A stretch of 64,000 nt of DNA from an uncultured Pseudomonadota bacterium (GTDB lineage Bacteria > Myxococcota_A > UBA796 > SXON01), in assembly GCA_903885375.1 (NCBI GenBank), contig CAISIK010000046.1, forward strand, positions 24,041 to 88,040, written 5' to 3'. Positions within the stretch are counted from its first letter, which is position 1. Every line of letters begins with the position of its first letter. Made by a program: the position numbers and the translations under genes. Below, in pieces: positions 43,975 to 51,885 of this stretch. The notes under the pieces are model-generated. The model ran no database searches, was not told where the DNA came from, and worked only from the letters and a program-made list of their open reading frames with translations.

Positions 43975-46900
43975 ATGCGCTCTCCCGATCGCGGCTGGAC
44001 CCTGCATCGCGCCGAGGATGGCGCGCTGGCGGTCCGGCATCAGGGCATCGCCGCGCGCATCGAGGTGGAGGATGCCGACGCTCGATGCTGGGCTGCACGA
44101 CTCCGGGACGCGGTCCTCGCTCACGACGCGGATGCGCCCCCGCTCGCCTGCCTGCGGGAGGGAAGTTTTTCCGGCACCACCCGGCCGCCGGTACAGCGGC
44201 GTCCACCGGCGCGGCGGGTGCTTTTCTTCGAGTCCCTGATGAACGCGGAGCTCCCCCACAACGACGGAGAGCTCAGCCAGGGGGTCCTGCACATGATCTC
44301 GTCGCTCGCGGGCCGCCCCACCGAGGTCGTGCTGGCGAACGTGAAGATGGCCATCGTCGGCACCGACCGGCCGGTCTCCGGGCTCGACACCCTGAGCCGG
44401 GCGCTCGAAGGCGGCCCCATCGAGCTGGTATGTATCACGCTGCTCGAAGGGTACTGGGAAGGCGTTGTTTCACTGATACAAGCGCTGCGTGACCTCGGCT
44501 GTCGCGCGCATGTGGCGGTGGGCGGCGTGCTCCCTACCCTGGCGCCCGACGTGGTGGCCGCACACCTTCCCGATGTGTCATTCGTGTGTCGCGGCGCGGG
44601 CGAACGGTTCGTGCCCCAGCTCGTCGACCTGCTCGGGGAGGGCGCGAACATCGACGCTCCCCTCGATCCAGCCCAGGTCGCCGAGGCGCTCCGGCTCGAC
44701 GGACTCTACGTGCGGGACGCCGCAGGAAACCGTCTCCTCGTGTGCAACTCGGCCGCCGTGGTGGAGGTCGCCGACCTCGACACCGTGGGGCTCGACCTGC
44801 GCTTCCTCGGCGCGCGGCACTTCGTGACCGGGGTGGAGCTCGCCTCCAGCCGCGGCTGCGTACACCGCTGCGTCTTCTGCTCGATCCTCGGCCGCGAACG
44901 GTACCAGGCCCGCAGCGCCGCGAACATCCTCGCCCTGCTCGGACAGTACGACGCACACCTGCGCGCGCTGCACGGAAACGACGTGCCCCGCACCGCCCGT
45001 CGTGTACATTTCAGTGACGACGACTTTGCCTGCGACCGGCAGCGGGCGCTCGACTTCTTCCGGGCCTTCCCCGGCACACCTTTTCGGCTCGCCTCGGTGC
45101 AGGTGTCGATCGCCGACCTCTGCCGCCGCGAGGGGGGCCGCCTGCTCGCCGAGCCCGACGAGGAGCTGCTCGACAGCATCGCGCCCGAGCTCTTCGACGA
45201 CTCCGACCGGCCGCTGCCCGAAGCCGACTTCGTGGCCGACCACCGCACCCGGCGCTGGTCGAGCTACCTCCAGATCGGCGTGGAGACCTTCTCCGACGTC
45301 GAGCTGGTGCGGCTCGGCAAGGGCTACAAGCGGGAGCACGTGCGCGCCATCGTGGCGGCCCTCGCCCGGCGCCGCATCCACCACGACGCCTACTTCATCC
45401 TCGCCAACCGCGACACCACCTTCCCCGAGCTGGTGGCCGTGCTCGACGAGGTCGTTCGCCAGAAGACCCTCTTCCCCACGTTCTTCCACATCCGGTTCCC
45501 CGTGGTGCCCCGGCTCGTGAGCTACGCCACGAGCGCCTCCTGGCGGCGACGGATGCAGCAGGGCGACGATTCGGCGTTCGTGCTGCGGGGCCTCCTGCAG
45601 GAGCCCGGCTTCCCCGAATACGACTACCCGCTGGTCGACCACGACGAGCCCCGCGATGCGCTGGTTCGCGACCACGTTCACGCCGACTCCTTCACCGACG
45701 AGCACCGCTACGCCGGCACCTTCACCCGCCTCTGGAGCTCGCTACGCGAAGCCTGGTTGGCCTCGCCGGACGAGGCCACCGAGTACGCGGCCCGCCTCAC
45801 CGACGACCGCGAGCGGCGCCGTCTCTTCGAGCTCCTCGACCTCTCCCGCCGGGTGGACCACGTGGAGCACACCGCCTCCGAGGCCAGCCGTCCCGCGGCC
45901 AGCCCGGCCCTGCGGGGGGCCCTCCGCGGCAAGGAGAGCACCTTGCGGGCCCGCTGCGACCAGCGCCTCGGCGCCACCCGGAGCTGGCTCCCGGCGTTCC
46001 AGCGCTTCGCCCAGGGGGGCGTGACGCGCCTCGTCGTCATCCCCACCTGGCAGTGCGAGCTGCGCTGCAACTACTGCTACATCCCCAAGCAGGATGCGCG
46101 TGTGATGACCGAGCGCACGCTCACCCGCGCCATCGGCCTCCTGCTCTCGAGCGAGCGCGAGCACCTCACCCTCCAGTTCTTCGGCGGCGAGGCCCTGCTC
46201 GAATGGGGCCTCGTTCAAACGGCCATCTCCACCGGCGCAGCGCTGGCCCGTGCCCGCGGCAAGACGATCGACTTCGTGCTGTCCTCCAACGGCTGGTCGC
46301 TCGATGAGACGAAGCTCCAGTGGCTCGCGGGCCATCCCGTGAAGCTGGAGCTCTCGCTCGATGGCGCCCGCGCCACGCAGCTCCGCTACCGACCCGCCGC
46401 GAAGGCGGGGGTGGACAGCTACGACAACGGCATCGCCCCCCGGGCCGCCGCCATCCTCCAGAGTGGGCTCGCGTACGACGTGATCATGGTCGTCCACCCC
46501 GAAACCGCGCCGCTCCTCGCCGAGAACTTCCAACACATCGCCGCCCTCGGCTTCCGGCGCATCCAGATCAACCCCGCCCTCGGAAAGAAATGGTCCAACG
46601 AGGCCAAGGCCAGCCTCGCCACGCAGCTTCACGAGCTCGCGCGCTTCCTGGGCGAGCGCCCCGACCTCACGCTCGTGAACGCCGAACACCCGCCCATGCC
46701 CATGCGGCTCAACGGCGAGATCACGGTGGACTGGGACGGTACGGTGTATGCCGGCAACGCCTTCCTCCACGAAACGGAGAACAAGCACCACTTCCGCCGC
46801 GGGCACCTCGACGACCTCCACAACTTCGACCGCTACTGGATGGACGCCCCCACCAACCAGGAGCTGCTCGACTGGAGCTACCCCCGCGACATCACGGGGA

Positions 46901-47007
46901 ACAACCTCGGCGTGGCGGCCATCCTCACTGACTTTCTCCGCTGGCTGCGCCCCCGGCTCGGCGCGGCGGCCACCCCCGCGCTAAGTGCCGAGTCCATGCG
47001 AGAGTAG
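43975..47007 (+). CDS. double radical SAM protein: B12-binding-like domain + two radical SAM domains
   Basis: 1010 residues. About 1-75 is an unassigned N-terminal domain. About 80-240 resembles a cobalamin-binding Rossmann domain (VCITLLEGYWEG, VAVGGVLPTLAPD, VCRGAGERF), the order seen in B12-dependent radical SAM enzymes. The first radical SAM domain has C295-x3-C299-x2-C302 (GCVHRCVFC) and runs to about 600. The second has C694-x3-C698-x2-C701 (QCELRCNYC), FFGGEALLEW and LELSLDGA, and ends in a SPASM-like fold (ITVDWDGTVYAGN) without Cys ligands. Two full cluster motifs in one chain are rare. A TACGTC box begins 13 nt before the ATG. Peroxiredoxin follows after 3 nt. Substrate unknown. Confidence 0.88.
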   Translation: MRSPDRGWTLHRAEDGALAVRHQGIAARIEVEDADARCWAARLRDAVLAHDADAPPLACLREGSFSGTTRPPVQRRPPARRVLFFESLMNAELPHNDGELSQGVLHMISSLAGRPTEVVLANVKMAIVGTDRPVSGLDTLSRALEGGPIELVCITLLEGYWEGVVSLIQALRDLGCRAHVAVGGVLPTLAPDVVAAHLPDVSFVCRGAGERFVPQLVDLLGEGANIDAPLDPAQVAEALRLDGLYVRDAAGNRLLVCNSAAVVEVADLDTVGLDLRFLGARHFVTGVELASSRGCVHRCVFCSILGRERYQARSAANILALLGQYDAHLRALHGNDVPRTARRVHFSDDDFACDRQRALDFFRAFPGTPFRLASVQVSIADLCRREGGRLLAEPDEELLDSIAPELFDDSDRPLPEADFVADHRTRRWSSYLQIGVETFSDVELVRLGKGYKREHVRAIVAALARRRIHHDAYFILANRDTTFPELVAVLDEVVRQKTLFPTFFHIRFPVVPRLVSYATSASWRRRMQQGDDSAFVLRGLLQEPGFPEYDYPLVDHDEPRDALVRDHVHADSFTDEHRYAGTFTRLWSSLREAWLASPDEATEYAARLTDDRERRRLFELLDLSRRVDHVEHTASEASRPAASPALRGALRGKESTLRARCDQRLGATRSWLPAFQRFAQGGVTRLVVIPTWQCELRCNYCYIPKQDARVMTERTLTRAIGLLLSSEREHLTLQFFGGEALLEWGLVQTAISTGAALARARGKTIDFVLSSNGWSLDETKLQWLAGHPVKLELSLDGARATQLRYRPAAKAGVDSYDNGIAPRAAAILQSGLAYDVIMVVHPETAPLLAENFQHIAALGFRRIQINPALGKKWSNEAKASLATQLHELARFLGERPDLTLVNAEHPPMPMRLNGEITVDWDGTVYAGNAFLHETENKHHFRRGHLDDLHNFDRYWMDAPTNQELLDWSYPRDITGNNLGVAAILTDFLRWLRPRLGAAATPALSAESMRE

Positions 47008-47010
47008 TCC

Positions 47011-47646
47011 ATGTCCCTCCGCCTCGGCGACATCGCCCCCGACTTCACCGCCGACACCACCACCGGCCGCATCCAGTTCCACGAGTGGCTCGGCAACGGC
47101 TGGGGCGTGCTCTTCTCCCACCCCAAGGACTTCACCCCGGTGTGCACCACCGAGCTCGGCCAGGTGGCCCGGCTCAAGCCCGAATTCGACCGCCGCGGTG
47201 TGAAGGTGATCGGGCTCTCCGTGGATTCGGTGGAGAGCCACCACCGCTGGGAGGGCGACATCGCCGAAACGCAGGGCTGCGCGGTCAACTTCCCGATGAT
47301 CGGCGATCCCGACCGCGCGGTGGCCACGCTCTACGACATGATCCACCCGAACGCGAACGACACTCTCACGGTGCGCTCGGTGTTCGTGATCGGTCCGGAC
47401 AAGAAGGTGAAGCTCATGCTCACCTACCCAGCCAGCACCGGCCGGAACTTCGATGAGCTGCTCCGCGTGATCGACTCGCTGCAGCTCACGGCCAACCACA
47501 AGGTGGCCACCCCGGCCAACTGGAAGTCGGGCGAGGAGGTCATCATCGTCCCCGCCCTGTCCGACGCCGAAGCCGCCGTGCTCTTCCCCGGCGGCTGGAA
47601 GCCCGTGAAGCCCTACCTCCGGCTCGTGCCCCAACCCGGCAAGTAG
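47011..47646 (+). CDS. peroxiredoxin, Prx6 (1-Cys) type
   Basis: 211 residues, the length of the Prx6 group. The peroxidatic Cys45 lies in HPKDFTPVCTTELG. The second conserved region SVDSVESHHRW and the C-terminal domain (ATPANWKSGEEVIIVPALSD) are typical. It reduces H2O2 and organic hydroperoxides. It is embedded between two radical SAM genes (3-nt gap before, 7-nt after), so it may protect their Fe-S clusters, or remove a peroxide side product, rather than serve general defence. This last point is inference from position. Confidence 0.95.
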   Translation: MSLRLGDIAPDFTADTTTGRIQFHEWLGNGWGVLFSHPKDFTPVCTTELGQVARLKPEFDRRGVKVIGLSVDSVESHHRWEGDIAETQGCAVNFPMIGDPDRAVATLYDMIHPNANDTLTVRSVFVIGPDKKVKLMLTYPASTGRNFDELLRVIDSLQLTANHKVATPANWKSGEEVIIVPALSDAEAAVLFPGGWKPVKPYLRLVPQPGK

Positions 47647-47653
47647 GCACCTC

Positions 47654-48775
47654 ATGCCTCCCGCGTTCGGCCTGCCGAGCGATCAGCAGGTTCAACGCCG
47701 TCTGTCGCAAATGCTTGGGGCGGACTCGGCGCAGACGGGCGACAACGCCACCACCGACCGGCTCATGCTCATGCTCACGCGGAGCTGCGAGCTGCGGTGC
47801 AGCTACTGTTTCGTTGCGCTCACCGAGGCAGATCAGGGCGTGCCACACGCGGGCACGCTCGCGAGCGCATCGCCCGGCGCGCCGCCCGCAGGCGTGATGA
47901 GCGCGGCCACCGCACGCCGCGCGGTCGACCTCCTGATGACCAGCCCCAAGCCGCGGCTCAGCCTCCAGTTCTTCGGCGGGGAGCCCACCCGGCGTTGGGA
48001 GGTCCTCGCCGAAACGCTCACGTGGGCGCGCCGGCACCCCGCCCTCCGCGGGCGCGAGCTGGCCATCCAGCTCACCACCAACGGCCTCGGGTTCGACACC
48101 CGGCGGCTCGAAGCGCTCGTGGCCCATGGCGTCACCGTGCAGCTCTCGCTCGACGGCGCCCCGCAGGGGAACCGCTTCCGTCGGCCCCACCTGCTCGATG
48201 CGCCCGAGGCCGACTCGCGCTGGAAGGAGGCCGTGGCCGCGCTGCGCGCGAGCGGGGCGCAGTGGTTCATGAACGTGACCGTCCCGCCCGCCGCGTTCGG
48301 CGAGCTGCCCAACCGGGTGGCCGACGCCGTGGCGCTCGGCGCACCGGGCCTCCAGCTGAACTACGCCACGGGCATGCGGCTGAGCGTCGACCAGGCCTGG
48401 CTGTGGCTCCGCGGCCTCGCCGGCGTGCTCACCGACCACGCCCGCAACCCCGACCTCCACCTCTTCAACCGCCACGCCGGCGCCGATCCCGCCCCCCTCT
48501 GCGGCGATGCCCTCTGCGACGTGGACGGCACCCTCCTCCAGGTGGGCGGCATCTTCCACGAGAAACGTTTCCCGGCCCTGCGCGCCGCCTACACCCACGG
48601 CCACCTCGACACCGCCACGCAGTTCGGCGGCCACCGAGCCACGCTGGCGGAGCTCTGGCGCCGCACCCGCGAGGCCCTCTCCCCCGAGGAGGCCGGCGTC
48701 TTCGCGCAGGGCATGTGGCTGGGCGCGGGGAGCGACCTCGTGGCGCGACTCGTGGCCGGCGGGGCGGCCCGATGA
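47654..48775 (+). CDS. radical SAM protein, paralogue of the second half of the double enzyme
   Basis: 373 residues. The cluster motif is C45-x3-C49-x2-C52 (SCELRCSYCF). The following blocks LSLQFFGGEPTRRWEV, IQLTTNGLGFD and VQLSLDGAPQGNRF run parallel to LTLQFFGGEALLEWGL, FVLSSNGWSLD and LELSLDGARATQLR of the upstream protein. The C-terminal SPASM-like part (LCGDALCDVDGTLLQVGG, then HGHLDTA) matches the equivalent region there, but keeps two Cys (LCGDALC) that could hold part of an auxiliary cluster. Probably both modify related substrates, perhaps peptides. The stop overlaps the next gene as ATGA. Confidence 0.9.
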   Translation: MPPAFGLPSDQQVQRRLSQMLGADSAQTGDNATTDRLMLMLTRSCELRCSYCFVALTEADQGVPHAGTLASASPGAPPAGVMSAATARRAVDLLMTSPKPRLSLQFFGGEPTRRWEVLAETLTWARRHPALRGRELAIQLTTNGLGFDTRRLEALVAHGVTVQLSLDGAPQGNRFRRPHLLDAPEADSRWKEAVAALRASGAQWFMNVTVPPAAFGELPNRVADAVALGAPGLQLNYATGMRLSVDQAWLWLRGLAGVLTDHARNPDLHLFNRHAGADPAPLCGDALCDVDGTLLQVGGIFHEKRFPALRAAYTHGHLDTATQFGGHRATLAELWRRTREALSPEEAGVFAQGMWLGAGSDLVARLVAGGAAR

Positions 48776-49419
48776 AGGCGACCGCCGGCGGCATGCTCGG
48801 CGGACTCGTGGGCAACCTCGGCCCGCTCGTGGTGTTCTACGCCTTCGACTGGACGCTCGGGCTCAAGCCCGCCATCGTGGCCTGCGCGGTCTTCTCCATC
48901 GGCGAGGTGGCCTGGCGCTTCTGGCGCAAGGAGCCCCTCACCTTCCTGTTCAAGCTCACCGCCAGCACCACGATCGGCCTCGGCCTCCTCGACATCTGGC
49001 TTGCCAGCCCGAGGTTCTTCAGTTGGGAGGCGACGATCACCAACGCGGCCTTCGGCGGCTGGTTCTTCTGGCTCATGGTGAAGGGCCCCGGCCCGCTCAC
49101 CGAACAGCTCCTCGCCCTCCAACCGCAGCTCAAGGAAACCTGGGGCCCCACCGGCGAAGCCCGCCTCAATGGCATGATGCGGGTGCTCCTCGCGATGACC
49201 GTGGTGTTCCACGCCATCACCGCGGTGGCCTACGCCTTCATTGCCTGGCGATACACCGTGGAAGATGCCGTTGGAATCCGTGTGATCTTCGGAAATGTTT
49301 CACTGATACCCTTCCTGCTCGCAGTGTTCTTCTGGGTGCAACCGCTGCACCGGCTGGCGAGCCGGCGGGGCTGGCTGCCCGAGGCGGAGCGGCTGCCCCT
49401 CCGGCCAGAGCAGGGCTGA
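48772..49419 (+). CDS. YciB/IspZ (septation protein A)-like membrane protein
   Basis: 215 residues with about six membrane helices, the topology of the YciB family. The start LGPLVVFYAFDWTLGLKPA and the middle FKLTASTTIGLGLLDIWL and ITNAAFGGWFFWLM fit the family, followed by ETWGPTGEARLNGMMRVLL. YciB proteins help maintain the envelope; their molecular role is unclear. It is translationally coupled to the radical SAM gene (ATGA), so it may be an envelope partner of that pathway. A strong hairpin follows. Confidence 0.7.
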   Translation: MKATAGGMLGGLVGNLGPLVVFYAFDWTLGLKPAIVACAVFSIGEVAWRFWRKEPLTFLFKLTASTTIGLGLLDIWLASPRFFSWEATITNAAFGGWFFWLMVKGPGPLTEQLLALQPQLKETWGPTGEARLNGMMRVLLAMTVVFHAITAVAYAFIAWRYTVEDAVGIRVIFGNVSLIPFLLAVFFWVQPLHRLASRRGWLPEAERLPLRPEQG

Positions 49420-49433
49420 GGGAAGGATCGGGG

Positions 49434-49482
49434 CAACGCGCACGGCCCGGCAACGTTGTCGGCGCACGGGCCGGGCGCGTTG
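49434..49482. terminator. large hairpin between convergent genes
   Basis: CAACGCGCACGGCCCG pairs with CGGGCCGGGCGCGTTG, 15 of 16 pairs matching, with a 17-nt loop. It lies in the 78 nt between the end of the radical SAM operon and the end of the leftward gene, so it could end transcription from both sides. No T-run is present, as expected in such GC-rich DNA. Confidence 0.6.
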
Positions 49483-49497
49483 CGGCGCCTTCGCGGG

Positions 49498-49965
49498 CTA
49501 CCGGCCCCGCAGGAACGCATCCACGCTCGTGGCGCTCAGGCGCATCGCGGGCGACACCGACCCCCGGCCAAGCTCCTCACCGGTGAGGTCGTTCGTGCAG
49601 CGGAGGAGGGCCGTGGCGTCCATCTCGTCGGGGGTGATGTCGAGCTCGGCGCGCACGCGCAGGCCATCGTCGCGGAGGTAGGTGAGCGCGCGGTGCAGGC
49701 GGGCCTGCGCCGCGTGCTCGTGCCGACGCAGCACCTCCGTGACCGTCTTCACGAGCACGCCGAAGGCGGCGGCGTCGAGCGGCTTGGGGTTCTTCTTGTC
49801 GCGCCCCATCGTCCACGGGCCCACGAGCGCGGGCTCCTCGTCGCCCACCCGGGTCATCGACACGGCCCAGCCATCGTCGTCCTCGTTCTTGAGCACCTGG
49901 GCCACCCAGCCGCCCCGCCGCCAGCGGCGGTCCTCCATCACGTCGCCAGTTTCGTCGTCGTTCAT
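49498..49965 (-). CDS. hypothetical protein
   Basis: 155 residues, soluble and charged, starting MNDDETGDVMEDRRW. The central part GWAVSMTRVGDEEPALVGPW and the helix VLVKTVTEVLRRHEHAA are well-formed protein sequence, but no family was recognised. It lies 7 nt downstream of the F420-oxidoreductase-type gene in the same direction, so the two form an operon. A tail-to-tail hairpin separates it from the radical SAM operon. Confidence 0.7.
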   Translation of the reverse strand: MNDDETGDVMEDRRWRRGGWVAQVLKNEDDDGWAVSMTRVGDEEPALVGPWTMGRDKKNPKPLDAAAFGVLVKTVTEVLRRHEHAAQARLHRALTYLRDDGLRVRAELDITPDEMDATALLRCTNDLTGEELGRGSVSPAMRLSATSVDAFLRGR

Positions 49966-49972
49966 CGTGGTC

Positions 49973-50614
49973 TCAGGCCTTCAGGACGGCGAAGGCGTGC
50001 GCCCAGTCGTTGCGCAGAAAACCCGGTGCACACCAGAGCTGGCACAGCGCCTCGATGGGCCCGGCGCCCACCGCACCGCCGACATCCTCCACGTCCCAGC
50101 CCACCTCGGCGAGGAGGCCGGCCACCGTGGCCTTGGCGGCGGCGTCGTTGCCGCAGATGAACATCGTGGGCCGGCCCGCCGGGAACTTCGGGTCGATCAT
50201 GAAGGCGTTGCCGACGCTCGAGAACGCCTTGACGAAGCGGGCCGCGGGCACGGCCGCCTGGAGCCGCTGCATCAGTGAGTCGCCCGGGCCGGTGAAGTAG
50301 GGCAGGATACCCTCCACCGGGCCGCCCGCGATGGGGTTGCAGGTGTCGATCACCACCTTGCCGGCGAGCCGCTCATGGCCTGCGAGCGCGAGCGCCTCGG
50401 CCGCCGCGCCGCCCTGGACGGCGAGGATCACGATCTCCGCACCCGCCGCCGCGGCGAAGTCGCCGACGGTGACGGCCGGGTTGGCCGCGCCGAACTCCGC
50501 CAGCTTGGACGGGGTGCGCGTGCCGATGGTGACGGGGTGTCCATGGAGGGCGTACCCCGCCGCGAGGGCCTGACCAACGCTGCCGGAACCGATGACGCCA
50601 ATATGAGCAGACAT
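49973..50614 (-). CDS. NADPH-dependent F420 reductase-like oxidoreductase
   Basis: 213 residues. The Rossmann start HIGVIGSGSVGQALAAGYAL is followed by HPVTIGTRTPSKL, where Thr/Arg at the end of strand 2 favours NADP. Later VVIDTCNPI, RFVKAFSSVGNAFM and AGRPTMFICGND are typical of the F420_oxidored group (also called DinB-like NADP-binding proteins in older annotations). Actual F420 use is not implied; many bacterial members act on other substrates. ATG 50614 has a GGAGAG four bases upstream. A small hypothetical gene follows in the operon. Confidence 0.85.
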   Translation of the reverse strand: MSAHIGVIGSGSVGQALAAGYALHGHPVTIGTRTPSKLAEFGAANPAVTVGDFAAAAGAEIVILAVQGGAAAEALALAGHERLAGKVVIDTCNPIAGGPVEGILPYFTGPGDSLMQRLQAAVPAARFVKAFSSVGNAFMIDPKFPAGRPTMFICGNDAAAKATVAGLLAEVGWDVEDVGGAVGAGPIEALCQLWCAPGFLRNDWAHAFAVLKA

Positions 50615-50737
50615 GACTCTCCTGTGGGGGCGAAACCTGTAGGCACGGATTCGCCGGCGGCCAGCACCGTCGCGGAGTGGGTGGCTGCGAGGGTGGACGG
50701 AAGGCCACGCCCGGCGCGTGGACCGACGCGCCCCGGT

Positions 50738-50743
50738 TAGGGG
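50738..50743 (+). promoter_or_regulatory. TA box (TAGGGG), leaderless-type promoter
   Basis: It begins 11 nt before GTG 50749. The same hexamer, with the same GGTTAGGGG context, precedes the ATG at 30922 on the other strand. Confidence 0.35.
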
Positions 50744-50748
50744 TCGCC

Positions 50749-51885
50749 GTGCTCCCCACCGCGCCGCACCCCGGGGTCCAGACCTGCATCGACCGCCTGG
50801 CGGCCGCGCCGCGCCCCCCGACGCTCCTCCGCACCGCACGCCTCGTGCTCCGGCCCTGGCAGGACCGCGACCACGAGCCCTTCGCCGCGCTCAATGCCGA
50901 CCCCGAGGTGGCCCGGTACCTCGGAGCCCCCCTCGACCGGGCGGCCTCCGACGCGCTCATGGAACGCTGCCGCACCGACATGGCCCGCCGCGGCTTCAGC
51001 TGGTTCGCCGTGGAGCACAAGGAGAGCCGCGGCCTCGCGGGCGCGCTGGGCCTGTCCTCCCCCCGTTGGACCGCCCCGTTCACGCCCACCGTGGATATCG
51101 GGTGGCGGTTCGCCCCGGCCTACCAGCGGCAGGGGCTCGCCGAGGAGGCGGCGCGGGAGGTGCTGCGCTGGGGGTTTCACGACCTCGGCCTGCCCCGGAT
51201 CGTGTCGTTCACCACCCTCGGCAACGAACGTTCCTGGCGGCTGATGGAGCGGCTGGGGTTCGTTCGCCTCGGGGAGTTCCCCCATCCCGCGCTCGCCCCC
51301 GACCACCCGCTGTGCCAGCACCTCTTCTACGCGCTCGACCGGCCCGACGAGGCGCCCGCACCGGCCGCACCGCCCGCGCCCGCCGCGGCGCCCACCCCGT
51401 TCCCGGTGGCCCCTGCCGCGCCCGCGCTCCCCCACGTGTGGGTGGACGGCGATGGCGCCCCGCGCACGATCAAGGACCTCATCTGGCGGGCCGTGGAGCG
51501 CGGCGCCATTCGGGTCACGCTCGTGGCGAACCGCCCCGTGGCCGTGCCCCGGCACCGCGCCATCTCCTCCGTGGTGGTGCGCCATGGCTTGGACGTGGCC
51601 GACGACTGGATCGTGGCACATGCCGCGCCGGGCGACCTCGTGATCACCGCCGACGTGCCGCTTGCGGCCGAGCTGGTGGCCAAGGGAGTGGAGGTGCTCG
51701 GCACCCGCGGCGACTGGTTCACGCCTTCAAACGTGGGGGAACGACTCAGCCTGCGCGACTTCGCCACCGAGGCCCGCGCCGCCGGCATCGTGGAAGGGGG
51801 CGGCCCGGCCGCGTTCGACGACCGCTCCCGCCGCGCGTTCGCGAACGGGTTGGATGGGTGGATCCAGCGCAAGCGGGTTCGTTAG
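50749..51885 (+). CDS. fusion of GNAT acetyltransferase and YaiI/UPF0178 domain
   Basis: 378 residues from GTG 50749. Residues about 25-195 form a RimJ/RimL-type GNAT domain (LLRTARLVLRPWQDRD; acetyl-CoA site YQRQGLAEEAAREVL; FTTLGNERSWRLMERLGF). An Ala/Pro linker (about 202-226) joins it to a complete UPF0178 domain from residue 229 (HVWVDGDGAPRTIKDLIWRA, then VANRPVAVP, GDLVITADVPLAAELV, and RDFATEARAAG), matching E. coli YaiI, a PIN/NYN-like putative nuclease. The two are normally separate proteins. The start follows a TAGGGG box. The stop overlaps the convergent methylthiotransferase stop by four bases (TTAG). Confidence 0.88.
   Translation: MLPTAPHPGVQTCIDRLAAAPRPPTLLRTARLVLRPWQDRDHEPFAALNADPEVARYLGAPLDRAASDALMERCRTDMARRGFSWFAVEHKESRGLAGALGLSSPRWTAPFTPTVDIGWRFAPAYQRQGLAEEAAREVLRWGFHDLGLPRIVSFTTLGNERSWRLMERLGFVRLGEFPHPALAPDHPLCQHLFYALDRPDEAPAPAAPPAPAAAPTPFPVAPAAPALPHVWVDGDGAPRTIKDLIWRAVERGAIRVTLVANRPVAVPRHRAISSVVVRHGLDVADDWIVAHAAPGDLVITADVPLAAELVAKGVEVLGTRGDWFTPSNVGERLSLRDFATEARAAGIVEGGGPAAFDDRSRRAFANGLDGWIQRKRVR

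Noticed and set aside
43935..49500. A RiPP precursor peptide beside the radical SAM genes
   Set aside because: Gene gaps are 40 nt or less and the 78 nt after the operon form a hairpin. No short ORF with a leader-core pattern fits in this block. The substrate must be encoded elsewhere, if it is a peptide.
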